Source: Physella acuta
Taxonomy: Eukaryota; Mollusca; Gastropoda; Physidae
Length of the DNA: 64,000 bases
Reading direction: 5' to 3'
Assembly (NCBI RefSeq): GCF_028476545.1
Contig: NW_026731683.1
Location: 276,501-340,500, forward strand
Part shown: positions 48,256 through 61,900 of the stretch, one piece after another
Layout of the letters: every line of letters starts with the position of its first letter
Position numbering within the stretch: the first letter of the stretch is position 1
Notes under the pieces: model-generated
Seen by the model: the letters and a program-made list of their open reading frames with translations, nothing else
Told to the model about the DNA's origin: nothing
Databases searched by the model: none
Position numbers and translations under genes: made by a program

Positions 48256-50035
48256 CAACTGAAATCTCTACCGTTCTACCTCACGACATGCTCCAAAATC
48301 TATAACATCCAACTTGACATTTGCATAAAAACAACTGATCATTTCTCATTAACGTTTATTTATTGGAGTAAAGGGGAGGGGGTGGGGTCTGTTTTTGATG
48401 ATTCCAGTTAAACATTTTTGTTATTCCGTAATTCCGTTTCAAACTTCGCTTCTCAAAATTTAGCTCCTAGACTGCCGAATTTGATTCGGGTTTCAAATGT
48501 TCAGTTCATGAACCACTTCCCCGGCCACCTGTTACAGACTGCAATAAATATACCACCCCCACCCCACACACACAAAACTAAAGTAGTGTCATGATTTGAA
48601 CTGAGTGTTTCTTTACCTACTCTCAGTATTGAAGTCATTAGCGTCGATTCTCAAACAGATTGTGTTCAGGTATAATGTATAAAGTAGGTTAAAATTTGTT
48701 TTTTTTATTTTATTCAACATGGAATGGGTGTTGGAAGTGGTTCTATTTGATAGAGAACAACACTTAATAAAACGTGCTACTTTCCGTTAGGGTTGGGGGA
48801 GGGGGGAGTGAGCAGAGTTTCTTGCAGGCATCTCTTCATGCGGTGGGGGAACTGACCTACCCCCATCTTTCGAAGCAGGTCTATATAGAAAATATAGTTT
48901 TACCAATAAACCTCCCCCCTCCCCCCCCCCCCCCCGGAAAAGTTAGCCTTCGCCCTGAGAATAAAGTCTGGAAGTGAGTTGTAAAACGTGATGTCATATT
49001 TTTCGGGAGGGGTAACAGTTGTTTTCTAATATTGTCGTGGGGAGGGGGAAGCGACTTAAAAGCGTGACTTGATTTAGCCACCCCCACCCCCACTAAACTA
49101 AACCCCGCATATCGTATGATGTTAAGTAATAGACCCTGATGGCGCATCGCATTCCCACGTCTACAGCTATACAAGTATAGGTAGGGAAAGATTTATTGTA
49201 ACGATAAATGGCCCATGGGATACCAAGTCTTCGCATAAAAATGTAAGCACGCCTATGATACAGGAAATTTGTACCTAGCAGATTAATTCCACGAGTTTAA
49301 AGAGCGACCCAGCCACGCTCTGGTTAACGTTGAGTTTGTTGGTATTCATTGTGCTTTTTCTACGCTTCGCTAACCCAGGACAGCAAGTCTCTGTGCGACT
49401 ACCCACATACCAGCAAACCTACGAACGTTCAGTCCTTGTACAAGATATTACCGGGTAGAATAACTACTGTGTACATTTAACTTCATTCTTACCACACTTC
49501 ATTCATCTCGAAATACAAAACAAACATTACCTTGCTCGGTTATCCCCCTTATCTCTGTAAACAGCGAGATTCTCTTGAATTAAAAACATGCAACAAATCC
49601 ATCGAAAAGTCCCAGTGAAAAGAAAATGTAATCACTGTTTATTTGAAGTTTTTTTTAAAGAAAAAAATATAAAAAAGTGTGATTTTTATATATCCGAATT
49701 AAAATAAACCCATTGTGGTGTTGAAAACAAATGAGGTAGTAGAACTATAGCTCGCGTGTTTATGAGTTAGTTGTGATACGGTCGAAAGGTAAGAAGAAAT
49801 CCATTGGATGAAACAGACGGATACGCATCGCGCCGACACTCTTATACGTTTCATGCTTGAACTCAGGCGAAATTAACGAAATAGTGGAGCAGGCGCAGTC
49901 CCCCCTCCCCTCCCCCTAAACGCCCCGCCCCACATTTTGGGACATGCGCGAAACGTAATCTGTGCCCCTCTCTCCCCGCATCTGACCACAGGATTCAAGT
50001 GGCCCGCAACCTCAGGCTCGCCTTCTGTGGGAGAG
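48256..50035. other. Intergenic stretch without a gene
   Basis: It contains a diverged MITE-type end at about 48812 (CAGAGTTTCTTGCAGGCATC), a C run near 48917-48934 and G runs. Nothing else is recognised. Confidence 0.5.
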
Positions 50036-51120
50036 GGTCTACGGTTACAGTTGGTCTAGTTGATATGGGGAGGTACAGTTGGTCTAGTTGATATGGGGAG
50101 GTACAGTTGGTCTAGTTGATATGGGGAGGTACAGTTGGTCTAGTTGATATGGGGAGGTACAGTTGGTCTAGTTGATATGGGGAGGTACAGTTGGTCTAGT
50201 TGATATGGTAAAGGTACAGTTGGTCTAGTTGATATGGGGAGGTACATTTGGTCTAGTTTATATGGGGAGGTACAGTTGGTCTAGTTGATATGGTAGAGGT
50301 ACAGTTGGTCTAGTTGATATGGGGAGGTACATTTAGTCTAGTTGATATGGGGAGGTACAGTTGGTGTAGTTGATATGGGGAGGTACAGTTGGTCTAGTTG
50401 ATATGGGGAGGTACAGTTGGTCTATTTTATATTGGGAGGTACAGTTGGTTGAGGGTCTACGGTTACAGTTGGTCTAGTTGATATGGGGAGGTACAGTTGG
50501 TCTAGTTGATATGGGGAGGTACAGATGGTCTAGTTGATATGGGGAGGTACAGTTGGTCTAGTTGATAGGGGAGGTACAGTTGGTCTAGTTGATAGGGGAG
50601 GTACAGTTGGTCTATTTTATATGGGGAGGTACAGTTGGTCTAGTTGATATGGTAGAGGGGTCTACGGTTACAGTTGGTCTAGTTGATATGGGGAGGTACA
50701 GATGGTCTAGTTGATATGGGGAGGTACAGTTGGTCTAGTTGATATGGGGAGGTACAGTTGGTCTAGTTGATATAAGGAGGTACATTTGGTCTAGTTGATA
50801 TGGGGAGGTACAGTTGGTCTAGTTGATATGGGGAGGTACAGTTGGTCTAGTTTATATGGGGAGGTACAGTTGGTCTAGTTGATATGGGTAGGTACAGTTG
50901 GTAGAGGGTCTACGGTTATAGTTGGTCTAGTTGATATGGGGAGTTACAGATGGTCTAGTTGATATGGGGAGGTTCAGATGGTTTACTTTATATGGGGAGG
51001 TATAGATGGTCTAGTTGATATGGGAAGGTATAGATGGTCTAGTTGATATGGGGAGGTATAGATGGTCTAGTTACAGATGGTAAAGGGTCTACGGTTACAG
51101 CTGGTCTAGATAGTCTAGTT
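50036..51120. repeat. 28 bp minisatellite with higher-order units
   Basis: About 38 units with core ACAGTTGGTCTAGTTGATAT and GGGGAGGT. A distinct junction, GAGGGTCTACGGTTACAG, recurs at about 50033, 50450, 50655, 50903 and 51085, dividing the array into larger blocks of roughly 180-420 bp. Divergence rises towards the right end. Confidence 0.92.
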
Positions 51121-51508
51121 TACATGTGGAGGTACAGATGCAGTGGTGTTTTAAGGAGGTACTGACGTGTGTGATGTTTGGGGAGGTATTTATGTTACAG
51201 ATGAATTGGAAGTTAGGCTGTGTATGGTTAAATTGCATAATTTTGTTATTTGAAGTAGAGATAATTTCAAAGTTTGTGCCAATATGTGGAGGTATGTGTG
51301 TAGCCTGTATGTTAGATAAAAAATACATTGTAAGTTTTGGCTATGACGTCAGCTAATTTAAAACGAGGGCACAAACGTAAACAATATCTGTTGATTTATA
51401 ACCCAAAAACGTATACGACAAGTCGGGGTCAGGGAAAATGAAGTTTAACCTTGTGCTTATAAACATTATTTCCTATTAGGTGTTTAAATAAAAATCTTCA
51501 AATTTTTC

Positions 51509-51732
51509 TGCGTTGGTCAAATGGTAGAGCATACGACTGCTGATCGGAAAGTCTCGAGTTCGAATCCGGGTTCAAGTCTATGAGTTCACCCAAGTCTAAT
51601 GGATACCTAACTCACGTTAAGGGAAAGAATGGCTGACCACTCAACCCTTAATATGCTGAGGTCACACAAACAGCTGTACTCTACATCACCTGCCACATGG
51701 ACCGTTAGGTTCGAAAGGGGCCATTACCTAGT
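51509..51732 (+). mobile_element. tRNA-headed SINE copy 4 (best head)
   Basis: The head GCGTTGGTCAAATGGTAGAG (box A) and AGTCTCGAGTTCGAATCC (box B) are spaced as in a tRNA gene. The body has CTAACTCACGTTAAGGG and ATGCTGAGGTCACAC. The lack of a tRNA-like acceptor pairing and the long shared body show it is a SINE, not a tRNA gene. Confidence 0.8.
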
Positions 51733-51932
51733 TTAATTTCAGTCTTCTGTGTAAACATCCAGTACAAAATATAAGTGAGGGAGCTTTGAAACTACGTTAA
51801 AGAGGGGGAGGAGGGAGGGGGAGAGGAGAGGAGGTACTCTGGGCGGAGTTAAGATGGCTACTTAGCAGTATGTCGGTAATATAATACCCCAAATTCATTT
51901 TGTTTACAACACATTTTGCCCGCAATTCTTAA

Positions 51933-51934
<2 letters not shown>

Positions 51935-52008
<74 letters not shown>
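51935..52008. repeat. (TA)n microsatellite
   Basis: About 74 bp of alternating TA, followed at about 52049 by a C run. Confidence 0.95.
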
Positions 52009-52010
<2 letters not shown>

Positions 52011-52374
52011 CTTACAAAACTGGCAACCGTGACATAAGCACAGAACACCCCCCCCCCCCAACCCCACCTCAACATCGTGATGTTATTCCTCACTATGCCC
52101 GCTTACAGTGCAAGAAACATTTGACACTATTCTTTGTAGACTGATATATTGTATTCACTGGCATTTGTCGTTGAAGAGGTAACGTGTTTGACACTTATGG
52201 GGGGGGGGGGGCTAAGTGTGTGTGGGGGGGGGGGAGCATGATGCAACTATAGTGATACAATGGTAGAGTGAATGGGCATGTGAGTGGGTGATGGGGGGAG
52301 CGGTAGGGTGGAGGGATAAGGGGACAAGCATGATGCAACTATTGACAGAAATACCAGCATGTACAAACCGTAGG

Positions 52375-52940
52375 GGCGGGGTCCGTTATGTTATATTGTT
52401 TACACCGGCTAAGGTCTATTAAGTTATATTATTCACCAGAGGGGTGGGGTCCGTTATGTTATATTGTTTACGGTGAAATGGGATCCTTTAAGTTGTATTA
52501 TTCATCATAGGGGTGTGGTTTAACATATTCCGTAGTTAACCAGAGATGTTGATTCCGTTATATTAAATAGTGTATTGAGAGGTGAGCTCAATTATGTTAT
52601 ATTGTTTACACCGGGTAAGGTCTATTAAGTTATATTATTCACCAGAGGGGTGGGTTACGTTACGTTATACTGTTCAACAGAGGGTGGGGTACGTTACGTT
52701 ATATTGTTCACAAGTGGGGTGGGATATGCTACGTTATATTGTTCACAAGTGGGGTGGGGTCGTTACGTTATATTCTTCACAAGTGGGGTGGGGTACATTA
52801 CGTTATATTCTTCAAAAGTGGGGTGGGATATGCTACGTTATATTGTTCACAAGTGGGGTGAGATATGCTACGTTATATTGTTCACAAGTGGGGTGGGGTC
52901 CTTTACCTTATATAGCTCACCAGTGGGGTGGGGTCTAATA
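52375..52940. repeat. ~34 bp minisatellite
   Basis: Some 13-15 units around ACGTTATATTGTTCACAAGT and GGGGTGGG. Left-hand units are more diverged and contain a duplicated block with GTTTACACCGG near 52400 and 52606. The 118- and 97-codon frames are repeat artefacts. Confidence 0.85.
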
Positions 52941-53934
52941 TAATCGACTGTTTATCTAAAAGTGTGCAACAGAATACTTGTAACCTAGCCGGATACACTG
53001 TAACAAATAACATTGAAAGTTTAAGACATCACAAGCCAGTATGTTCGTCCTCTAGTAACTGCTTTCATTTCAGTTAGAGACACAAAGAAAGGATAGAAGA
53101 GTGTTGTGTTTTTAGCGCAATTTCCATTCTGAGGAATTGCGTTTATTAACCCGTCATTTCTGGATGTATGAATGGATGGATGTGTGTTCGCAGCTTTAAG
53201 TCGTATCTCCTCCTCAACGAAGCAATATCGAGGACTAGTTCCAAAGCAAATTTGTTAAGCAAGTTACGAGGATGATAGTGGGCCAAAAAAATTCCGGAAT
53301 TCCTTCCTGGATTTCACGGAAAAGCCAAAAAACCTCGAAAAAATGCAGTTTTTGGCCCATATCTCGGCAACCAGACCACTTAGCGACTTGAAAAATTTAC
53401 CAATCGATTCCTGCCATAATTTAGAACAATATTGCCGAAGAAAGTTTTCAAAAATATTCTTTCGTTCGGTCACAAAAAAAATATTTAAACTTACATTATA
53501 CATAATACACTACAGTACTGTATAGCAATTTGGACCGAATTAGTAGGCATGTTTATCCAACCACACCACACGCGTCATCACGTTCAATAGCTGCGCCATC
53601 ACGTTCAATGGCTGCGCCATCACATTCAGTAGGCGCGCAATGGTTTTTAGTCATATAACTCTATTGTTTTAAAAAAATGTGAAAAAATGATTAGGCCTAG
53701 CGAAACAAAACCTAGTAATTGTAACTCCCTATCACTCTCATATAAATTATAAATAAATTAATAGGGTACAAAAATAAGGAAATTGCGCTTAAATTGTCAC
53801 TAGACTTTTTAATTAACTTGTTTTAACAATCCGGCCAGTGCTTTCTGTTGCTAGTAGTTGTAGATGTTGTATGTGGTTACAGTTTGCTCTATGTTAGGTA
53901 AAGAAAAGTTCCCATTTTTAAAAAAAATTGACAG
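52941..53934. other. Intergenic stretch without a gene
   Basis: No gene or named element. A short direct repeat, CACGTTCAATAGCTGCGCCAT and variants, occurs three times at 53579-53640. Confidence 0.5.
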
Positions 53935-54172
53935 TCCTTGGTGCAGGTGATGTAGTGTTAACCTGTCTGTGTGACTTCAGCATATGAAGGGATAGTTTGG
54001 TCAGCACTATGACCAGCCGCATTTACATTCCATAACATTTGTTAGGTATCCATTAGAGCTGGGTCGACTCAGCGACGTTCTACTGGCTTTCACCCGATTC
54101 GAATTCGAGGCTGTCGGGTTAGCATATAGCAGTCTAACGCTCTAGCGCTAGGCCACGCTATGCCACGGTAGG
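53935..54172 (-). mobile_element. tRNA-headed SINE copy 5
   Basis: On the minus strand: head GCGTGGCCTAGCGCTAGAGC, box B-like CTCGAATTCGAATCGGG, body CTCTAATGGATACCTAAC, and ATGCTGAAGTCACACAGAC. Same family as the four other copies. Confidence 0.75.
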
Positions 54173-55225
54173 TGGCTTGATGTTTTCTTTGTTTTCTTTT
54201 ATCTAATGGTGACACAAGGCCCTACAAACTAATACTATTCTCGAATGGTATCATAAAATACCTTATATACTTATATTTGCGAAGCCGTATGGTACATTTT
54301 TATCACGCTTGTGTCGATTTTCAATTGTCGGACCAATTAATTCATTTGAGCTGACATACACATTCGTTATTTTATGTTCTAAAAACGGAGTAAGCAATTT
54401 TTTTTTTCAATTACAATCAACTCCTGTCAGATGAGTGGTTTCAGATTTAATACCTGCTCACCTTAGGGGGGCGGGGGGGGGGGGGGCTAGGTGTTTAGCT
54501 CATTGGTTATATATTTAACAGTACACCGATTGTTTTTGTCTTAAACATATTAAACTCTATTGAGGTTGTTTAATAATTTGAAATCATTTGTTGACCTACT
54601 TGTTCTGGCGGAAGAAAAAAAAAACGATAATCCATTACTGAGCTTTGTTACGTTCGTGACAGGTAAGGCTTGATAATGTCTATTGTTATGTACTACGTCA
54701 CAGCTGTGGGCTGTAGAGCGTTTGTACCATAACTCATACATGCTTGATTGTGTAAAGATATTTCAAGATTTTAAGAAGTAGTGACGTTGTACGAGTCGGA
54801 TTAACCTGTACGGTCGAACGATCGTGGCTACTGCCGCGCGTGCCTCACTACAGACGAGGGTGGTCCATCTTCCCTCCATCACCCCCCCCCAAACACACAA
54901 TTGAGCAGTGATCCATCTTCCCTGAATCACACCCCCCACCCCCCACCAACACACAATTGAGCAGTCTGGACATTCAAAGTACAGCATTAGTTTATTTGAC
55001 TCCTGGTGACGTACGTCTGACGTCAAAGTTGGTTTTTATGACGTCCGCATTGGTATGGTGAGAGTGGTACAAAGGACACCATGTAGTGACAGCACCGTGA
55101 AGAAGCAGTGATGGCACTGTCAGCTCATAGCTAGAGTTTGTGTGTTTGTAAAGGTTAGAGTACAATGTTGATGTTAGACAGGTGGGTTGAAAACAAAGCG
55201 ATTAGACGATTTCCTGGTTCTATCC
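54173..55225. other. Intergenic stretch without a gene
   Basis: G run near 54474-54486 and a locally duplicated segment (GTCCATCTTCCCT and GATCCATCTTCCCT, about 54864 and 54910). No gene recognised. Confidence 0.5.
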
Positions 55226-56195
55226 ACACAATCCTAGCATAATATAACCACACAATCTAACAATATCTAACCACACAATCTAACAATATCTAACCACACA
55301 ATCTAACAATATCTAACCACACAATCTAACAATATCTAACAAAACAATCTAGCAATATCTAACCACACAATCTAGCAATATCTAACCACACAATCTAGCT
55401 ATATCTAACCACACAATCTAGCAATATCTAACCACACAATCTAGCAATATCTAACCACACAATCTAACAATATCTAACCACACAATCTAACAATATCTAA
55501 CCACACAATCCTAACAAGATGCAACCACACAATCTAGCAATATCTAACCACACAATCTAACAATATCTAACCACACAATCTAACAATATCTAACCACACA
55601 ATCTAGCAAGATCTAACCACACAATCCTAGCAATATCTAACCACACAATCTAACAATATCTAACCACACAATCTAACAATATCTAACCACAAAATCTAAC
55701 AATATCTAACCACACAATCCTAACAAGATGCAACCACACAATCTAACAATATCTAACCACACAATCTAACAATATCTAACCACACAATCTAACAATATCT
55801 AACAAAACAATCTAGCAATATCTAACCACACAATCTAGCAATATCTAACCACACAATCTAGCTATATCTAACCACACAATCTAGCAATATCTAACCACAC
55901 AATCTAGCAATATCTAACCACACAATCTAACAATATCTAACCACACAATCTAACAATATCTAACCACACAATCTAACAATATCTAACCACACAATCTAAC
56001 AATATCTAACCACACAATCCTAACAAGATGCAACCACACAATCTAGCAATATCTAACCACACAATCTAACAATATCTAACCACACAACCTAACAATATCT
56101 AACCACACAATCTAGCAAGATCTAACCACACAATCCTAGCAATATCTAACCACACAATCTAACAATATCTAACCACACAATCTAACAATATCTAA
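55226..56195. repeat. 23 bp satellite, left part
   Basis: Units of 23-24 bp with core AACCACACAATCTAACAATA. Variant units give a higher-order pattern: the variants AAAACAATCTAGC (55341 and 55804) and GCTATATCT (55398 and 55861) recur exactly 463 bp apart, showing a block duplication. The array is interrupted by the LTR retrotransposon and resumes at 63119. Confidence 0.93.
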
Positions 56196-56978
56196 TGTAA
56201 CGTTAACCTATCTATCAGCCAAATAGAAGGAGAACGTCCCCGGATTCTTTTTTCGGGGTCATATGCAAATGCCTTACGGCCTAAGTGGATGAACACTTAA
56301 CACAACGACCACTAGGGCTCGAATTTAATGTCTAGGGAAGCTAGTGATACTATTGTAATTAACACTCATCCAATCTACATACGACCTTTTAATCAGCGAA
56401 CACAGTTGTGGCAGAACACAAAGATGAACTAGATAAAATATTTAATGTATAAAATATCAAAAACCCAACTTACACAATGTAGGAAAAAACACTATCACAG
56501 ATTTCTACACTGTCTAAAGAACAGCCACAGGCCACACAACACTGCTGTAGTTTCTAGAATTACTTAGCGACAAGTAATATTAAACTAGAAGACTAAATCA
56601 ACTCAAGAAAGCAAGGCACACACAGGTCTTAAGTACTCTCACGTTCAAATGGTCAGAGTCTATAGCCGGACAATATGGACGGCTGCCTGATCAAGGTAAA
56701 ACTGCCTCGTAGACTGCCAGGTCAAGATAAACTGCCTCGTGTTGCGAGTGTGCAGTGCAATTAAAGACTTCTGTGACAGGGGAGGTTATCCTCAACTCAT
56801 GTCGCCATTGGTTGGGATAATCATCTGATCAGAATCATTCAATCAGATTTTAATGGAAAATTTCTATGTCTCAAACACCTTAATAAGTCAGTGGAAAAAC
56901 CCCAGGTGTTACACCATCATTCCATATAAGGAATTATACAATGTCAAAATAAAAATGACTCGACCTAAGTAGGTCACA
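56196..56978 (-). repeat. LTR, 3' copy of the retrotransposon
   Basis: 783 bp, identical in length to the other LTR. Confidence 0.95.
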
Positions 56979-57513
56979 TCCCCTCCCTTTTTGGAAGTGA
57001 CAGATAGGTTCCACAAAAACATACATAAGGGACCAATCTGGCAATGAAATAACAAAAATGTTTTACAAATGTAGGCAATCAAAATCATAATACCAGATGA
57101 AAATATCCCTGAACATAAAAGGGAAGTAACTCCAACTTTTACAATTGGTGAAAGGGGAGTAACCCTTCAAAAAGTAATTATACATCAAAATCCCTCAGAA
57201 AAGGGTATTACAATATTTCCATGAGAATATTAAAAGTGGTAAACCCGCCAGGGTAAGACCTTTATTTCAATGACTAGCTACAAATCAATTGAGTCATATG
57301 AGACATATTATTATAAAAGATTACATATAATCAAAAACCACCTTTAATTAAGGTTCACCTGAAAATAAACAAAATATTCAACAGGATTGGAATTTTGAAA
57401 AAAATTCAAAACTCACACCACTCATTTTCATATGAGTGACACTCAAACAAAACCTGTTTATGGTCCTAATGAACCACAAAGCATGTCACATGATCAATGT
57501 GTGTAACAAGATT

Positions 57514-58908
57514 TTACATCCTTGACAAACAATCAGCCACAACATTATCACTACCCTTAATGTGTGAAATTTCCAGATTAAAATTTTGGAAATATAAGCA
57601 CCATCTCAATATTCTTTGATTTGTCTGTCCTAACTTAGAGGTAAATTTCAGGGGATCATGGTCAGAAAACACTGACTGGATTGGTTGAAGAAGAGACATA
57701 GACTTCAAAATGTTGTAATGATAAAACCAAAGCTAAAGCTTCTTTTTCAATAGTAGAATAATTCTTTTGGTTCTCATTTAACTTCCTGGAAAAAAAGGCA
57801 ATGGGATGGTCAATTCCCATGTTGTCTTCTTGAAATAGGACTGAGCCAATGGCTAAGTTGCTAGCATCAATGGCAAGTTTAAAGGGCTTGCTAAAATTAG
57901 GTGCAGCCATAACAGGAGCATTTGATAAAAATGACTTAATGGTTAAAAAAGCTTCTTGACATTTATTGGACCATTCTAATTCAACACCCTTTTTCAATAA
58001 TGCAGTAAGAGGTTCAGCAATAGCTGAAAAGTTTTGACAGAACCGCCTATAGTAACCAGCCATCCCAAGGAACTTTTTGATCTCTTTACAATTTTTGGGT
58101 GGTGGTAACCTTACAATAGCATCTACTTTAGCTTCAATGGGCCGAACTTGGTTCGTTCCCACTTGATAACCCAAATAGGTAATTGAAGCTTTACAGAAAT
58201 CACTTTTATGTAAGTTTACAGTAAAATTAACTTCAGACAATTTTCTAAAAAGGTGAGTCAATTGAACAATATGTTCTTCAAAAGTATTAGAAAATACAAC
58301 TATATCATCTATGTATGCCTCACATTGGTCTATGTCAGCAATGACAGAGTTAATGACTCTCTGGAAAGTTTGACCAGCATTTCGCATACCAAAGGGCATA
58401 CGTTTGTATCTATAAAAACCATTAGGGGTTACAAAAGCAGATATTTCTTTTGCACGGTCAGATAAGGGGATTTGCCAGTATCCTGAAAGTAAATCAATTT
58501 TGGAAATTATCTTAGCCTGACCAACTTTATCAATAACGTTTTCTATCCGAGGTAATGGATAGGAATCAGCTTTGGTGAGCGCATTCACCTTCCTAAAGTC
58601 GGTCACAAACCTGAAAGATCCACCGTCTTTCGGGACTAGGAGACATGGGGAACTCCAGTTGCTGAAACTGGGCTCAATGATATCATTCTTGAGCATATAA
58701 TCAATTTCATCTTTTATCAAAGCAGCTTTTTCCGGGTTAACTCTATAGGGGTGTTGTTTAATGGGTTTTGCGTCACCTACGACTACATCATGAGGTGGAA
58801 CCTTCGCTTCTTTGGGGATATCCCCAAAAATAGAGGGAAATGTCTCAAATAACTGGGACAATCTCTGGCTTTCCTCTGTGGACAAATGCATAAGGTGGAC
58901 ATTCAAAT
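57514..58908 (-). CDS. Reverse transcriptase-RNase H part of the LTR retrotransposon (fossil)
   Basis: The reverse transcriptase is clear: KDGGSFRFVTDFRKVNALT, SKIDLLSGYWQIPL, RMPFGMRNAGQTFQ and the catalytic YIDDIVVF. The RNase H region follows with FKLAIDASNLAIGSVLF and IEKEALALV, then SDHDPLKF and HIKGSDNVVADCLSRM. All are Ty3/gypsy-type. This part shows about one break and is treated as a fossil. Confidence 0.85.
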
Positions 58909-58911
58909 TAT

Positions 58912-61900
58912 CTAAAAAGGGGGTTTCAATTTATCATGTATCACATCATCAGAAACATTTGAACATACAGGTAAAGTAATTTTAGCTGTGGATTGAAAAT
59001 TGTTACAATTATCATAATATTTTTTCAGTGAGTTGACATGATACACTGTCTGTTTCTTTCTTCTGTCGGGCGTATTGACAACATAGTTCAAATCACTTAA
59101 TTTTGAATGTACCGTAAAGGGTCCACAATATCTCAAGGATAACGCATTGTTCAGATTAGGTACTAGCACAAGAACTTTGTCGCCTGGATTGAATGTTCGT
59201 TTACAAGAACTCTTATCATACAGTTCTTTCATTCTAACTTGGGCCTTTCTTAAGTTCTTGTGAGCCATTTCGCACACGGCTTTCAGTCGAACGTGAAAAT
59301 CGTCGAAGTTTTCCACTGGATGATCACTGGTACCTGTCCAACGTTCGTGTATCAGCTTCAGGGGGCCACGGACAGAATGTCCAAACACAAGTTGAAAAGG
59401 CGAGTAGCCTAAAGAGTCCTGGACACAGTCCCTCGCGGCGAAAATAATCCAAGGAACAGACTCATCCCATTGGGTGTTACTGTTAGCGAATGTCCTTAGC
59501 ATGGTTTTGAGGGTTTGGTGGAACCTCTCAAGTACGCCTTGAGACTGAGGGTGGTAGGCTGAGCTGGTGATGTGGGTAACGCCTAGCTTGGCTAGCGCTT
59601 CCTGAAAATGGTGACTGGTGAAGTTGCTGCCTTGATCTGTTTGCACGATTCTAGGTAATCCAAAGGTAGTGAAGAACCGGGTCATGGCTCTGACTACAGT
59701 CTTTGCCTTAATGTTCCGTAAGGGAAACGCCTCGGGAAAACGGGTACTTGAACACATAAAGGTAAGTAGGTACTCGTTGCCCGCCTTGGTTTTAGGCAAG
59801 GGACCTACACAGTCCATGACGATTTTAGAAAAAGGTTCTTCTAATACAGGAATCGGACTCAAAGGGGCCTTAGGAATTGTCTGGTTTGGCTTTCCGGCCA
59901 ACTGACAGTTCGTGCAACTTCTGCAGTAACGCGACACATCTTTTCTCATTTTGGGCCAAAAGAACAGTTCTTTGATCTTCGCCGTCGTTTTAGTGACACC
60001 TGGGTGCGCTGACATTGGATGGTCATGTGCCAGCTTAAGTATTTCATGCCGATAAGGTGGAGGGATCCACAGCTGGTTTTTACCCAACCATGGTTCGGCC
60101 GGTGAGGCAATCACTGGTATAGCGCGACGAAAGAAGAGGCCGTTCTCGGCGAAATATTCTCCATCGTCAGATGATAGAGATTTTTCGACCGTTGCTTTGA
60201 GCTCCGCGTCGACTTGTTGAGCTTTAACGATGTCTTCCTGAGATATTCTCAGGGGTAAGCCCAAGCTTGTGTTCTCGGGAAGCATAGACTCCAGTTTGGG
60301 AGTCGAATTTCTTGACGATGATGGTAGGTGTGGTTCAGACGTTGTGTCAGCCAATTGTTTGGTCTGGCTTCTTGTCACCGCACATGCAGGATACAGTTCA
60401 TTATCATTATCTGGAACTGTTGAGAAAGGGTCTGAAACCGTACAGGGGTATACTTTGCTTCCCGCAAGGTCATTCCCTAGAAGTAGGTGTACTCCTGGGA
60501 CTGGAATACTATCTATCACACCTAAAATGACTTCACCTTCGACGAGATGATGTTTCAGGGCAAACTTGTGTAGAGGGACGACAGTAGATTTTGTCCCCAC
60601 TCCCTGGATAATGGAAATCCTTCCGGTGTTCGTCTCTGGTGAAATGCCCATTGAACTTTTCAAAAGGAGTGATTGTGACGCTCCTGTGTCTCTTAGAACG
60701 GTGATATTCTTCTGAGACAACGGATCACCTGGTTTGCTAATGATGGCTTCGGCAATAAAAGATGAAAAGTCAACTTTTCTCGATCTCTCGAGATCGGTAG
60801 ACTCGGAAGAAACTGGATGGTGGCGAGAACAGTCAAAATGTGACTGCACATAATGTGTGGAGACTTGACTACCTTCTTGCGGACACTTAGGGTTAGAGTC
60901 CTTTTGAATTCTAGAGTTCATAGTTGAACTGGCTGCTTGAGGGGATAGAGCATAGTGCGCAGAAGTACGCACCACCTCTCTGTTATTCTGAAGACGTTTG
61001 TAACAGTCCTTGACAAGATGACCAGGCCTTTTGCAGAACTGGCATACTGCTCGACGATTGAGAGTTGATCTTGGTTTCTCTCTGGACTGTAATGCCTTCA
61101 CATGTTGGCCAACAGGAGGATTGCTGCCAAAAAGGGGAAGCACGGGGTTGAGGCGGTTTCCTGACACTGGTGGTTTCTTATGCACCAACATATATGTGTC
61201 AGCCGACTCAGCAGCCTTCTGGATGTCAGTTATCTTGTTATCCAGAATGTGTAGTCGTATCTCTTCAGGCAGGGACGATAGGAATTCTTCCCTTAGGATA
61301 AGTGACCTGAGTTTCTCAAACTCAGAAACTTCCTCAGAGTGTAGCCACCTTGAGAATATTTTCTCCTTTTCAAAGAGAAATTCCACATATGATTGTGTGG
61401 GTAACTTGCGGAGTGTTCGGAATTTTGTCCGATAGGCCTCGGGCGTCAGTGCGTAGGCCTTTAAAATGGCAGTCTTGACCAAACTATAGTTATTTTGAAC
61501 GTCGTGAGAGAGTGCCTGGTATGGTTTTGCAGCTTTCCCAGTAAGGACAGAGCTCAATAAAGCAGTAATGGAAGTTTCGGGCCATTCACATATCTTCGCT
61601 AAACTCTCAAACGAGTTAAAGAAAACGACCAAATCTGTTTCATCAAATTTAGGAACTAATTTCCCAAATTTGGCAATCACTTGTCCTACCGACAACTTTT
61701 TTGGATCTACCAGAGAAGTGACATCACTAACTTGACCAAACTCTAATTCCAACCTCCTCTTATCTAAAGCAATTTTAGCCTCTAACTCCTGTTTCTCTAA
61801 AGCAACTTTCTCCTTCTCTAGAGTAACTTTCTCCTTCTCTAAAGCAATTCTAGCTTCTAATTCTACCTTCTCTAGAGTTTTCTCCTCGCGGAGCAACACA

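Noticed and set aside
51509-51580. Possible tRNA gene
   Set aside because: Boxes A and B are present, but the body continues as a repeat shared with four other loci and the acceptor stem does not pair; it is a SINE head.
52582-52943. 118- and 97-codon frames (YVTLYCSQVGWG)
   Set aside because: Translation of the ~34 bp minisatellite.
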